DNA from: Lepidostoma basale
Lineage: Eukaryota; Arthropoda; Insecta; Trichoptera; Lepidostomatidae
Reading direction: 5' to 3'
Assembly (NCBI GenBank): GCA_022606425.2
Contig: JAHDVF020001251.1
Coordinates: forward strand, 2,528,501 to 2,592,500
Length of the DNA: 64,000 bases
The number at the start of each line of letters is the position of its first letter. The stretch's first letter is position 1. This document shows positions 10,671 to 20,023 of this stretch, piece by piece. Under the pieces are notes generated by a model. It had not been told where the DNA came from. It ran no database searches and saw only the letters and a program-made list of their open reading frames with translations. The position numbers and the translations under genes were made by a program.

Positions 10671-11034
10671 AAAACCGTAAGGTTTTTTTTTCCATTACCA
10701 GGTGTTGATCAACCAGATATCGGTGACAAAAAAAAATCACTTTCATCTTCATTAATATCCTGCTAGAGTCTTTCAGTAGGAGGAGTTAAGGAGGTTTGTT
10801 GGTCCAATTTTTTTTCGTTTTTTGCATCCCCTAAGGTAACAAGTAAATGGACTGAAAAAATGCTTTGGAACTTTTTTAATGATTATTTTAGTGACAACAT
10901 CCAATTATTTCTTATGATAAAAGATACTTATAGCTAGTCAATTGAAATAGAAAAAAAAATACAAGAATTCTTCATAAAAAAAAATATTTAATACGAAAAA
11001 GCTAATTTTAACATGTCATCAAAAAAAAAAATAA

Positions 11035-11268
11035 TCAATCTTTTTTTATTTTGGCAGCCATTATCAATACATTTGCACAACCAATACAATTTAGTTGTAA
11101 TTTTATGCAAGAACACGCTTTTGTTAGGCAATTTGATGTACATTTACAGGGCTGAATCAACAATTCTAGCAATGGTCGCTTCGTTTGTTGTCGTGGGTAC
11201 AATTTACATTTTTTTTCATAGCCTAATAAGGTGTAATCAATAGGTTGGAGTAGGGGTGTGGTTAGCAT
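11035..11268 (-). other. Cysteine-patterned ORF of unknown origin
   Basis: A 77-codon minus-strand frame includes CKCTSNCLTKACSCIKL followed by NCIGC. The spacing C-x-C-x3-C-x4-C-x-C-x6-C-x2-C resembles CXC-type cysteine clusters found in some regulators and at the C-termini of insect repeat-encoded ORFs. The region is AT-rich, has no visible exon signals and may be a decayed coding fragment. I do not assign a function. Confidence 0.3.
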
Positions 11269-11269
11269 T

Positions 11270-13429
11270 TATCCATACATATTTTTGTGCTGAAGCTCTA
11301 AACAAATGTAAATGTAGAGCATCTGATTGTAAAGTTACGGAATTTTGAAAGACTTGAAGGGGCTCATGTCTTATGAATTAGAAGTGAAAGGTTAACGCAA
11401 TTTGAACTAGAAGTCATGACGAAATTGGAGTGGCGAGACTGATGGTATTATTTTAAATCTATCCTGCAGGTCGCTCGGACCAGAACCTCGAGCAACCTGA
11501 TTAGGTACTTATCTTATTGGTAGGCGGAAGATTTCCTTATACTTGCCTTTGAATTTTCTCCGACCCGGATTCCGCGGCTAGCATCCGGCAGGACAAAAGC
11601 TCTGTTTCTCTAGGGAGCCACTTACGCACGCCCAAACCACCAAGGGGAACTCATGTCTTATAAATTAAAAGAGGATGAAAGTTTATACATTTATTGGAAC
11701 AAACACAAGTTGGTGCCCAGACAAAAGGGTCTTACGCTTCAAAGTGAACATACTCATCGTAATGTCTAATGACATCGAGACTGGCCTGCAATACGGCAGA
11801 TCCGTACACTCGGACATCAACAAATTTCTAACCTTTAACTAGTTTTTGCTAACCCTTGGCATTGCGTCATAACCGTCATAACGTAGTACTTGTATGGGGA
11901 GGGAGAGAGAGAACGTGAAACGTGAGGAGCTGCTTACGTGACTGGAGCTGCAAAGGGCCGTGGCGCTACCAGGACTGGAGAGGGCCGGGGCCTACAGGGG
12001 CCTCCCGCCAAAGGGAGCCTTGAAGGTCTGGAGGATGAAGGGCGCGGCATCGCTCGTGGGCTTCCGGAGGACGTCGTCCCTCTTTCCGGAGAGTGGTGAT
12101 GCAGTTAAAGGAGGCGGCCCCTTGGATTGTTTTTGACAATCGAGACACGACTTCGGGCAGTTGGTGGTTGAGAACCGGGCTACGGGTCCCCGCGGTATAT
12201 ATAGATATGAAGTTTCAGAAAGGCGGAGCCGACCATAACGGTGAACGGGAGTTGATGATGAGGTCACCGTTGTATACCGGCGTCACTTGATTTTAAACTT
12301 GTTAGAAGTTGTACTGTATATTGGATTCATGATTCCAGGAGAAGTTTCTCCATTATTCAAAGAAAAGGGGTATCCGCGAGGACCGTTTATGTAGAGCCGA
12401 AGTTCAACGCGTCTGCCTTGTTTGAAAGCGTTTCCGAAAGTGATCCCAGATTCTGTGCGGTGGCGTTAGGATTTGAATTCGCACACACACTATGACACAA
12501 TTCCGCCGTATGTGAAATGCGTGATATGGTTTCCTTCCGAGTAAGCGGGGATTAATTTAGCTTAACATTAGAGTGGCTTAAGAACAGCCTATTGGTGAGG
12601 TGCCTGCTTTGTTCATTTTGGGAGTGCGTGGCTTTCTCGTGGGGTTGGGAGGTTGTTTATAGAAAGGATTATTTATATTATGCCATAGTATGGTTTGATG
12701 CTCGAATATTTTTACTAAGGGGCGATCTTTGAAAACCGTTGGTATATAAGGTACATAACCGTTTGTGTGGGCATTATGTATTAGAGCGGATGTGGCTTAT
12801 CTAAAGCTAAAATGGGATCCTATTTTTAATTTCTATTGTGGTATTTTTTTGTTCCCGTTTAAAGTCGCAATTATATAATTTCTAAACCCAATAAAACTGC
12901 TTCATTACATGATGTGCAAATTAATTTTAATAAATTTGAGCCCAAGCCGATATTATGAAAAATTAATTTATACCTAAGTTCATCAGTAGTTAATTTTTTG
13001 AGAAAAGATAGGCGCAAATGGTTTCTAATTCTAACTGTTAGACATTAAGGTATGGATTTCCTAAATGCCTTAGAGCTTTTTGTACAAAATCCAACGATGC
13101 AGCTTTTATACCATTTTTTTCGAGCCCAATCTGCGAGTCGAAACACAACCACTTGGAGAGTGTAATGCTGGCAAAATACGACAAATGTTTTCGCCAAGGG
13201 ATTGACGTTTTTTATACCACTCTAACTTCTACGCGCTCGGCCGCGTGGAAGCGAGACAGTTATACTGACTACGCATTACTTCGTTGAGAATTTGGTTCAT
13301 TCTCCCGCGCTTCCCGTAGTCCAGTTGAATCAAATAGACGGCATTGTGTTCGGCAGTGATTTCAAAACATTTCTTTTTATTTTTTATATTTATTGGATAC
13401 ACATTCCTGTGAGCATATAGTGTAATGCT
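11270..13429. other. Intergenic region with a GC-rich island, no recognised gene
   Basis: The sequence CTCATGTCTTAT(G/A)AATTA occurs at about 11367 and 11650, a short direct repeat about 280 bp apart. From about 11930 to 12290 base composition jumps to GC-rich, ending with a TATATATAG box-like run near 12195. ORFs there run on both strands, as expected of GC-rich DNA, and none resembles a known family. It could be a decayed LTR or a promoter island. 12300-13429 shows nothing definable. Confidence 0.35.
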
Positions 13430-13543
13430 TATTCATAATTTATCTGAACAGATCAATAAATAATGAAATTAATAATAAAATTGATACAAACTTATTTGTT
13501 ATTATGTATTTAGTGTGCTTCTACTTGTGTTTATGTTCGACCG
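13430..13543 (+). mobile_element. piggyBac 5' flank fragment
   Basis: TTATTCATAATTTATCTGAA and the following ~110 bp match 1399-1515 (the leader of piggyBac copy A) and then stop at GTTCGACC. Directly to the right begin ZNF copy B codons, so this marks a junction between a piggyBac remnant and the 3' end of ZNF B. Confidence 0.6.
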
Positions 13544-13545
13544 GT

Positions 13546-14142
13546 TTCTGCAGCTTGCTAGCAGGTCTCTCCTCGGAATGGGTTAAAATGTGTCGAGTTA
13601 AGTGACTTTTCTGTGAGAACCCTTTTTCACATACAATTTCCTCTCCCCTGTATTGGTTAACATGTGTGTAGCTAAGGAACTTTTCTGTGAGAACCTTTTT
13701 CACACACTGAACAAGAAAACTTCTAATCCACTAAATGGTTAAATATGTGTCGAGTTAAGTGACTTTTCTGTGTGAACCGTTTTTCACATACCAAACAAGA
13801 AAACTTCTTATCCACTAAATGGTTAAACATGTGTTGAGTTAAGTGACTTTTCTGTGTGAACCGTTTTTCACATACCAAACAAGAAAACTTCTTATCCACT
13901 AAATGGTTAAAAATGTGTTGAGTTAAGTGACTTTTCTGTGTGAACCGTTTTTCACATACCAAACAAGAAAAATTCCTATCCACTAAATGGTTAAACATGT
14001 GTTGAGTTAAGTGACTTTTCTGTGTGAACCGTTTTTCACATACCAAACAAGAAAACTTCTTATCCCCTGTATTGGTTTACATGTGTGTAGCTAAGGAGCT
14101 TTTCTGTGAGAACCTTTTTTCACACACTGAACAAGAAAACTT
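13546..14142 (-). pseudogene. Decayed finger array downstream of ZNF copy B
   Basis: Continues the copy B finger array beyond its stop. Four near-identical 84-bp finger units (CLVCEKRFTQKSHLTQHMFN) lie at about 13735-14046. They are bracketed by fingers in which the KKF linker AAG became TAG (14143-14145 and near 13720) and where HMLTHTG became HM-stop-TNTG or HMLTNTG. A 10-bp deletion near 13640 removes the CSV cysteine. The tail ends SEERPASKLQKP. These fingers were probably coding in an ancestor and are now untranslated or 3' UTR. Confidence 0.65.
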
Positions 14143-16008
14143 CTAATCCACTAAATGGTTAAATATGTGTCGAGTAAAGTGACTTTTCTGTGTAAACCGT
14201 TTTTCACATACACAACAAGAAAACTTCTTATCCACTAAAGGGTTAAACATGTGTTGAGTTAAGTGACTTTTCTGTGTGAACCGTTTTTTACATACCAAAC
14301 AAGAAAACTTCTTATCCAATAAATGGTTAAACATGTGTTGAGCTAAGTGACTTTTCTGTGTGAACCGTTTTTCACATACCAAACAAGAAAACTTCTTATC
14401 CCCTGTATGGGTTGACATGTGTTGATACAAGTAACCTTTCCTTGAGAAACGTTTTTCACATACTGTACAAGAAAACTTTTTATCCATTTTATGGGTTAAC
14501 ATGTGTCGAGTTAAGTAATTTTTCTTTGAGAAACGTTTTTCACATACTGAACAAGAAAATGGTCTTTCTTCGGAATGGGTTAACATGTGTTGAGTTAAGT
14601 GACTTTTATTTGAGAAACATTTTTCACACACAGAACAAGAAAACTTCCTCACTGTATGGGTTAACATATGTTGAGTTAATTGACTTTTCTGTGTGAACCG
14701 TTTTTCACATACCCAACAAGAAAACTTCTTATCCCCTATATGGGTTAACATGTGTTGAGATAAGTTACATTTCATTGAGAAACGTTTTTCACATACTGAA
14801 CAAGAAAATGGTCTTTCTTCGGAATGGGTTAACATGTGTTGAGTTAAGTGACTTTTATTTGAGAAACATTTTTCACACACAGAACAAGAAAACTTCCTCA
14901 CTGTATGGGTTAACATATGTTGAGTTAATTGACCATTCTGTGTGAACCGTTTTTCACATACCAAACAAGAAAACGGTCTCTCCGCTGAATGGGTTAACAT
15001 GTGTCTAGACAAGTTACTGTTCATTAGGAAAGGTCTTTCACATACTGAACAAGAAAACTTTTTAACCCCTGTGTGGGTTAACATGTGTTGAGACAAGTTA
15101 CCTTTCTTTGAGAAACGTTTTTCACATACTGAACAAGAAAACTTCTTCTCAGAATGAGTTATCATGTGTCTAGACAAGTTACCGTTCATTAGGAAAGGTC
15201 TTTCACATACTGAACAAGAAAACTTTTTAACCCCTGTGTGGGTTAACATGTGTTGAGACAAGTTACCTTTCTTTGAGAAACGTTTTTCACATACTGAACA
15301 AGAAAACTTCTTCTCAGAATGAGTTATCATGTGTCTAGACAAGTTACCGTTCATTAGGAAAGGTCTTTCACATACTGAACAAGAAAACTTTTTAACCCCT
15401 GTGTGGGTTAACATGTGTTGAGACAAGTTACCTTTCTTTGAGAAACGTTTTTCACATACTGAACAAGAAAACTTCTTCTCAGAATGAGTTATCATGTGTT
15501 TAGTTGTTTGGAGTTTGTTGATAGCTTCTGCTTTGATGTCGCAATCGGAAATGTCAATATCCGTATAATACAATGGAGCATTTCCTTCACCATTGTTACT
15601 GGACATTGATTGATTACAATCGGTATCTGGTTTTTGTCTTACAGGTTCCGGCAGGAACATGCAGGATAGAGGAAATTTCTTGTTGGTCTCCAGAGCATTG
15701 ATACGATCGCTCTTTGTAGGTATTTCTAATTCTTGCTTTACAGAAAATGCTAAAGCGCCACCCTGATCTAGGGTGTGACTAATTCCTGTAGGATTTATCT
15801 CCACCTCGCGATCCTCAGATAAATTAAATTGTATGCGATTTGATGAAGGTTTTGGGTCTATTTCGACTTCACGCTTGACAGAGAATTCCAAATTAATCTT
15901 CCGATCTTCAGAATAGTCCAACGTCGAAGGTTCCACCTCGGTCTTGATAGATGACTGCATTATATATTTCGATTCTTGGTCCAATACCATAGTTGGGTTC
16001 TGTGACAT
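14143..16008 (-). CDS. C2H2 zinc-finger protein, copy B
   Basis: Intact 621-codon ORF from the ATG at 16008 (first ATG after the CCACAG acceptor) to TAG at 14143-14145. Residues 1-165 are the acidic, SUMO-motif region (IKTE, VKRE, VKQE, DIKAE) ending INKLQ. Here the first CTLC finger found in the other copies is missing: the sequence jumps to TKHMITHSEKKF. Sixteen CxxC...HxxxH fingers follow, two slightly degenerate (HMFNP; HIFNH). Fingers 1-6 are a two-finger unit repeated three times at DNA level (about 15003-15497, period 165 bp), and fingers 8-9 and 11-12 are also duplicated. The final fingers share the helix QKSHLTQ. Likely a nuclear DNA-binding protein. The array looks recently expanded, so binding specificity probably differs from copies A, C and F. 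Confidence 0.85.
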   Translation of the reverse strand: MSQNPTMVLDQESKYIMQSSIKTEVEPSTLDYSEDRKINLEFSVKREVEIDPKPSSNRIQFNLSEDREVEINPTGISHTLDQGGALAFSVKQELEIPTKSDRINALETNKKFPLSCMFLPEPVRQKPDTDCNQSMSSNNGEGNAPLYYTDIDISDCDIKAEAINKLQTTKHMITHSEKKFSCSVCEKRFSKKGNLSQHMLTHTGVKKFSCSVCERPFLMNGNLSRHMITHSEKKFSCSVCEKRFSKKGNLSQHMLTHTGVKKFSCSVCERPFLMNGNLSRHMITHSEKKFSCSVCEKRFSKKGNLSQHMLTHTGVKKFSCSVCERPFLMNSNLSRHMLTHSAERPFSCLVCEKRFTQNGQLTQHMLTHTVRKFSCSVCEKCFSNKSHLTQHMLTHSEERPFSCSVCEKRFSMKCNLSQHMLTHIGDKKFSCWVCEKRFTQKSQLTQHMLTHTVRKFSCSVCEKCFSNKSHLTQHMLTHSEERPFSCSVCEKRFSKKNYLTRHMLTHKMDKKFSCTVCEKRFSRKGYLYQHMSTHTGDKKFSCLVCEKRFTQKSHLAQHMFNHLLDKKFSCLVCKKRFTQKSHLTQHMFNPLVDKKFSCCVCEKRFTQKSHFTRHIFNHLVD

Positions 16009-16017
16009 TCTAGACAC

Positions 16018-16348
16018 CTGTGGAGTCGTAATTTAATTTGTTGCAATCAGTGTAAAATGCATACATATAATACTTGCTTTGCCTCTTTCTAAACATAACT
16101 TACCTCTATCATATTTGTAAAAAAAATCACTACGTTCTCAGATTAAATTGAGCAGGAAATAACTTATAACAAAGTAACGAATTCATGATAACATGATGAC
16201 GTCAGTGCTCTCTCTTCTTCTTCTTCTTTTCTTCTTTTTATGGCTTTTCACCTCTTGTAGGTGTTTTGGCCTGTATCAAGTACGGGTAGTAGTAGTAATA
16301 GTAGCATTGCGGCCTCGATTATATATTTAACCTACCCGGACCTAAGCG
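16018..16348 (-). promoter_or_regulatory. Leader intron and promoter block of ZNF copy B
   Basis: The intron 16018-16103 (86 bp) has donor GTAAGT, in the best context of all copies (ATAGAG|GTAAGTTA), and acceptor CCACAG. The CRE-type TGACGTCA lies at 16197-16204, followed outward by TTC repeats (about 16210-16240) and an AGT tract. The block ends at the LTR retrotransposon inserted at GGTA (16349-16352). Confidence 0.6.
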
Positions 16349-16352
16349 GGTA

Positions 16353-17261
16353 TGTAAGTAAGAAGCTTTCCGACACGGGGTGAAACATGAGGATTAGTCG
16401 TATCTCACTCCATATCTCGAAGCACTTCCTCACACGTATTGCCCAGTGTTTATTGGCTAATGTGATTATTATTCGATCTCTAAGATGCTCCGGGAGGTAT
16501 AGTGATATGAGATTGAAACCAATATTTGCTATTTACACTCTTATTTAAACACAAACATACAAAAACAAATACACAAGATCACTTATAAACTAAAGATGAC
16601 TTACTTCTATTCGTTGGCCAACGACTTAAAGCTACTCCGTCACTGAATTAACACTACTTGATCTGATCTGCGAAGTCGTCGATCCAGCCGACACGTGGCG
16701 TCCACATCACGAGGGACGTCCGAGGCGGAAGAGCGAAGGAGAGCGAGGAGCGAGTGGTCTCCATCGCTGAGACAGCCGTGGTCAGCATCAGGTCCCAATG
16801 ATGATGAGCTGACGCCATGCGGCGATATCACGATCTTTTTCGGATTCACTTCCCGGCGTTCGGTATAACACTTCGCGATCTTTTGAGACTATTGCCCCTC
16901 GGCGCGTGGCCGGGGCGGAGACACTTCTCCTACCGAGGGTGGAGGCGGACTGGGCGCCGAGAGCTGGCCGGAAGTCTGCAGGGCGGAGGGTTAGATCCCC
17001 TCTCAAGTGTGGCCACTCTCGAAAATTGGGCCCGGCAGTACTTAACTGCTTTGCGGTACCGGGCAGAACGCTATTATTTTTCACTCACTTATTGTTTATT
17101 ATCACGATTAGTGTTTTAAAATGTCTTTCATTATCTTATCACTAATTAAAATTAAACTTAACTAAGATCAAACAAGCCTCCAGAGAGAAAACGCCTTTTC
17201 GGTCGTGTAAAACTTGTCTAGTGCAACCTCACCTATTATGCCATGAAACATGGCTATATCA
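16353..17261 (-). repeat. 3' LTR of the complete element
   Basis: Pairs with 19092-20023. Its outer end abuts the ZNF B promoter block. In the element's sense it starts TGATATAGCCATG and contains the 12-bp palindrome CGTTGGCCAACG. The GC-rich centre produces long Arg-rich ORFs on both strands that I regard as non-coding. Confidence 0.85.
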
Positions 17262-19068
17262 ATCCCCACTACTCAAAATGAGATTGCACTAGACTAAGAA
17301 AAAAACATTGGAAAATAAAAGCTTTAAAAGAAAATTTATTGCATTGAAATTTTTGAAATTGCGCAATCCAACTAGATTTTTCGCGTATGGCGATCACTAA
17401 TGGAATCCCTATCCCTATCGCTGTCCCTCCTACTCCACTTATAGGAAAGCTCGCGATTCACGCGAGGCAGCATAAAACATGTAACAGGTAGATTCGATTA
17501 CGAATTGAAAAAATATTGCGGTATGTGAACAGAATTACATTCTTCATTAGCACCTCTATACATTTGATTCGACTTGCCTCCCCTCGTCATTTACACAAAA
17601 ACCGTTTTTCTAAACGCTATCTATCTTATAACTAATTGCCGGGTATTTCTCTTCCGGAACTGAGAAACTCGTTTTTCTCTCATTACATGGTAGGAGATTC
17701 CATCATCCCATATCGTACCATCTCTTTCTCGCCGATCAAAGGCCATTCGGGAATTCCGTCATCCGATGCCTGGTCGGGGAGCTTCCGCTTCTTCGCACTG
17801 TCTTCGACTCTCATAAAGTACTATCTCCCTCTCGCCGATTGAAGGCCGCCCGGGAATTGCGTCATCCGGGGAACTAATCAGAAAGCCTGGAGCTATCGCT
17901 TTTTCGCACTGTCTTATCTCTACATCGTGTTCTTTCTTGCATCGCCTTACACTACTATCTAAAACAAAACTAAATTATCGACACTTAATTCGTGCGAATT
18001 GGTGGTGATATGAATCGAATTTAAAAAAAATTCAAAACAAAATCTCGTGTCGGCAAGTTTAGGATTGAACTTGTTTTTCTTAAAATTTTGAAAGCGGCAG
18101 TCTCATCGCATGTAACGTCTTCCTTTTCTCAAAAGCCAATGTTGGGATCTAGTCTGCTATGTCGCTTAGTCATCTTAATTTAATGGTTATTAAATTAAGT
18201 GTTAGACTGGTGGAAGGATAAAAATATCACATGGCACGACATACAAGTAGATTACTTTACAAATGTACATCCGATACATCCAACCCCTATCGCTTTGAAC
18301 TACAAACAAGACGCTTCTTTAATACCTAATCCATTCACATACTAATTATAACTCACGGAGAACTAATTTAAATTTTCTCCCTGGATGGCTGTTTAAAATT
18401 ATTATAAAAATGTAGTTGCATTCGTGAAAACTTGATATTATTACAGATATTATTGGGCGCCAGCAAATTTTTGTTACTTTGTTAAAAAAAAATGCAAAAA
18501 AATACACATATTTGTCAAAGGCTATTCCGAACAATAAAACGGCCGAATTCTAAAGAGCAATTAAAGGATTAAAATTTGAAATTTTAACGCACCGTTGGTC
18601 GGCCGATAGACCCTTAATATTTACGATGTTTGTCTAAACGTATACCTGGTCAATCCGCCGCAAGCTTATCTAGCCAGGGAACAAAAGAAATTCGGCTGGG
18701 GAATTTCCTTAAAACTTTCTTTCTTATCAGTTGACTTTACAACGGTATGAGATTATAATCTGTATTTGCTTACTCGTTTGAAATTCGAAATTCAAAATTA
18801 ACCGACGTACGAGTAAATAAACAAAATGACATATCGGTTTTCACAAATGCTTACAAATAAAATATAAAATTATGAATTGGCTTCAATCTCGACATCACAC
18901 CATCTCGGAACAATCAGAAAACAAATATCAACATCAGCGAATCTACAATATTTATTGCTAGCTCAGATTTTAGCATTCAACTCTTCTCTAGGTCGCGTGT
19001 TCGTCTGATCTCACTTAACCAGACAGCGTCTGAATTATTAATTATATTTAATTAAAATTCAAATACGC
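17262..19068 (-). other. Internal region of the LTR element, no ORF
   Basis: About 1.8 kb of AT-rich sequence with no reading frame resembling gag, pol or env in either orientation. It contains stretches of repeated phrasing (for example GGCCGCCCGGGAATTGCGTCATCC near 17845 resembling GGCCATTCGGGAATTCCGTCATCC near 17741, about 105 bp apart), a small internal tandem duplication. It may serve packaging or dimerisation as in LARD/TRIM-type elements, but nothing shown here proves that. Confidence 0.5.
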
Positions 19069-19089
19069 CGAGCCCCACGTTGGGCGCCA
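19069..19089 (-). other. tRNA-Lys primer-binding site
   Basis: Reads TGGCGCCCAACGTGGGGC plus TCG on the minus strand, starting two bases inside the LTR end. It is the complement of the 3' end of animal tRNA-Lys (CUU anticodon) including its CCA, a primer used by gypsy-type elements. The match is 21 bases by my reading. Confidence 0.8.
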
Positions 19090-19091
19090 TT

Positions 19092-20023
19092 TGTAAGTAA
19101 CTTGCTCTCCGACACAGGGTGAAACATGAGGATTAGTCGTATCTCACTCCATATCTCGAAGCACTCTCTCACAACGTATTGCCCAGTGTTTATTCGCTAA
19201 TGTGATTATTATTCGATCTCTAAGATGCTCCGGGAGGTATAGTGATATGAGATTGAAACCAATATTTGCTATTTACACTTATATTTAAACACAAACATAC
19301 AAAAACAAATAAACAAGATCACTTATAAACTAAAGATGACTTACTTCTATTCGTTGGCCAACGACTTAAAGCTACTCCGTCACTGAATTAACACTACTTG
19401 ATCTGATCTGCGAAGTCGTCGATCCAGCCGGCACGTGGCGTCCACATCACGAGGGACGTGCGAGGCGGGCGCGAGGGTGGGCGAGGAGCGGTCTGGTCTC
19501 ATTCGCTGGGACAGCCGTGGCCAGCATCAGGTCCCAATGATGATGAGCTGACGCCATGGTTGCTGATGCCACGCGGCGATATCGCGATCTTTTTCGGATT
19601 CACTTCCCGGCGTTCGGTATAACACTTCGCGATCTTTTTAGACTATCTCCCCTTCGGCGCGCGTCGGCGCGAGGGGGAGATGATCCTTTCCCGGAGGCCG
19701 GTGATAGACTGGGGCCGAGAGCTGCCCGGAACTTCGCAGGGCGGAGGGTTGGATCGTCCCCTCTCAAGTGCGGCCACTCTCGAAAATTGGGCCCGGCAGT
19801 ACCTAACTGCTTTGCGATACCGGGGCAGAACGCTATTTATTTTCACTCACAGAATTGTCATTATCACGATTAGTGTTTTAAAATGTCTTTCATAATCTTA
19901 TTACTAATTAAAATTAAACTTAACTAAGATCAAACAAGCCTCCAGAGAGAAAACGCCTTTTCGGTCGTGTAAAACTTGTCTAGTGCAACCTCACCTATTA
20001 TGCCATGAAACATGGCTATATCA
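19092..20023 (-). repeat. 5' LTR of the complete element
   Basis: TG...CA ends, 932 bp. The first bases in sense orientation (TGATATAGCCATGTTTCATG) contain the hairpin GCCATG-TTT-CATGGC. Adjacent to the primer site on the left and to target copy GGTA on the right. Confidence 0.85.

Larger units (their letters stand above)
16353..20023 (-). mobile_element. Complete non-autonomous LTR retrotransposon
   Basis: LTRs at 19092-20023 (5', 932 bp) and 16353-17261 (3', 909 bp) are highly similar and end in TG...CA. GGTA is duplicated at 16349-16352 and 20024-20027, and the unoccupied site with a single GGTA is at 1395-1398. The primer-binding site lies two bases inside the 5' LTR (19069-19089). A short purine run (AGTGGGGA on the minus strand) precedes the 3' LTR. 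The 1.8-kb interior has no gag, protease, RT or integrase ORF, so it must depend on another element. The 4-bp duplication and tRNA-Lys primer suggest the Ty3/gypsy group; this is inference. Confidence 0.85.

Noticed and set aside
11966..12290. Overlapping ORFs in the GC-rich island
   Set aside because: They run on both strands over the same bases with no domain, start context or homology that I recognise.
13735..15497. Regular repeats resembling a CRISPR or satellite array
   Set aside because: The 84- and 165-bp periods equal one and two zinc-finger codon units and translate as fingers; there are no unique spacers.
16640..17119. Arg/Pro-rich ORFs in the GC-rich LTR core (also 19556-19895, 20425-20877, 35775-36095, 37877-38243)
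   Set aside because: They appear on both strands, differ in frame between LTR copies, match no family and lie inside LTRs.
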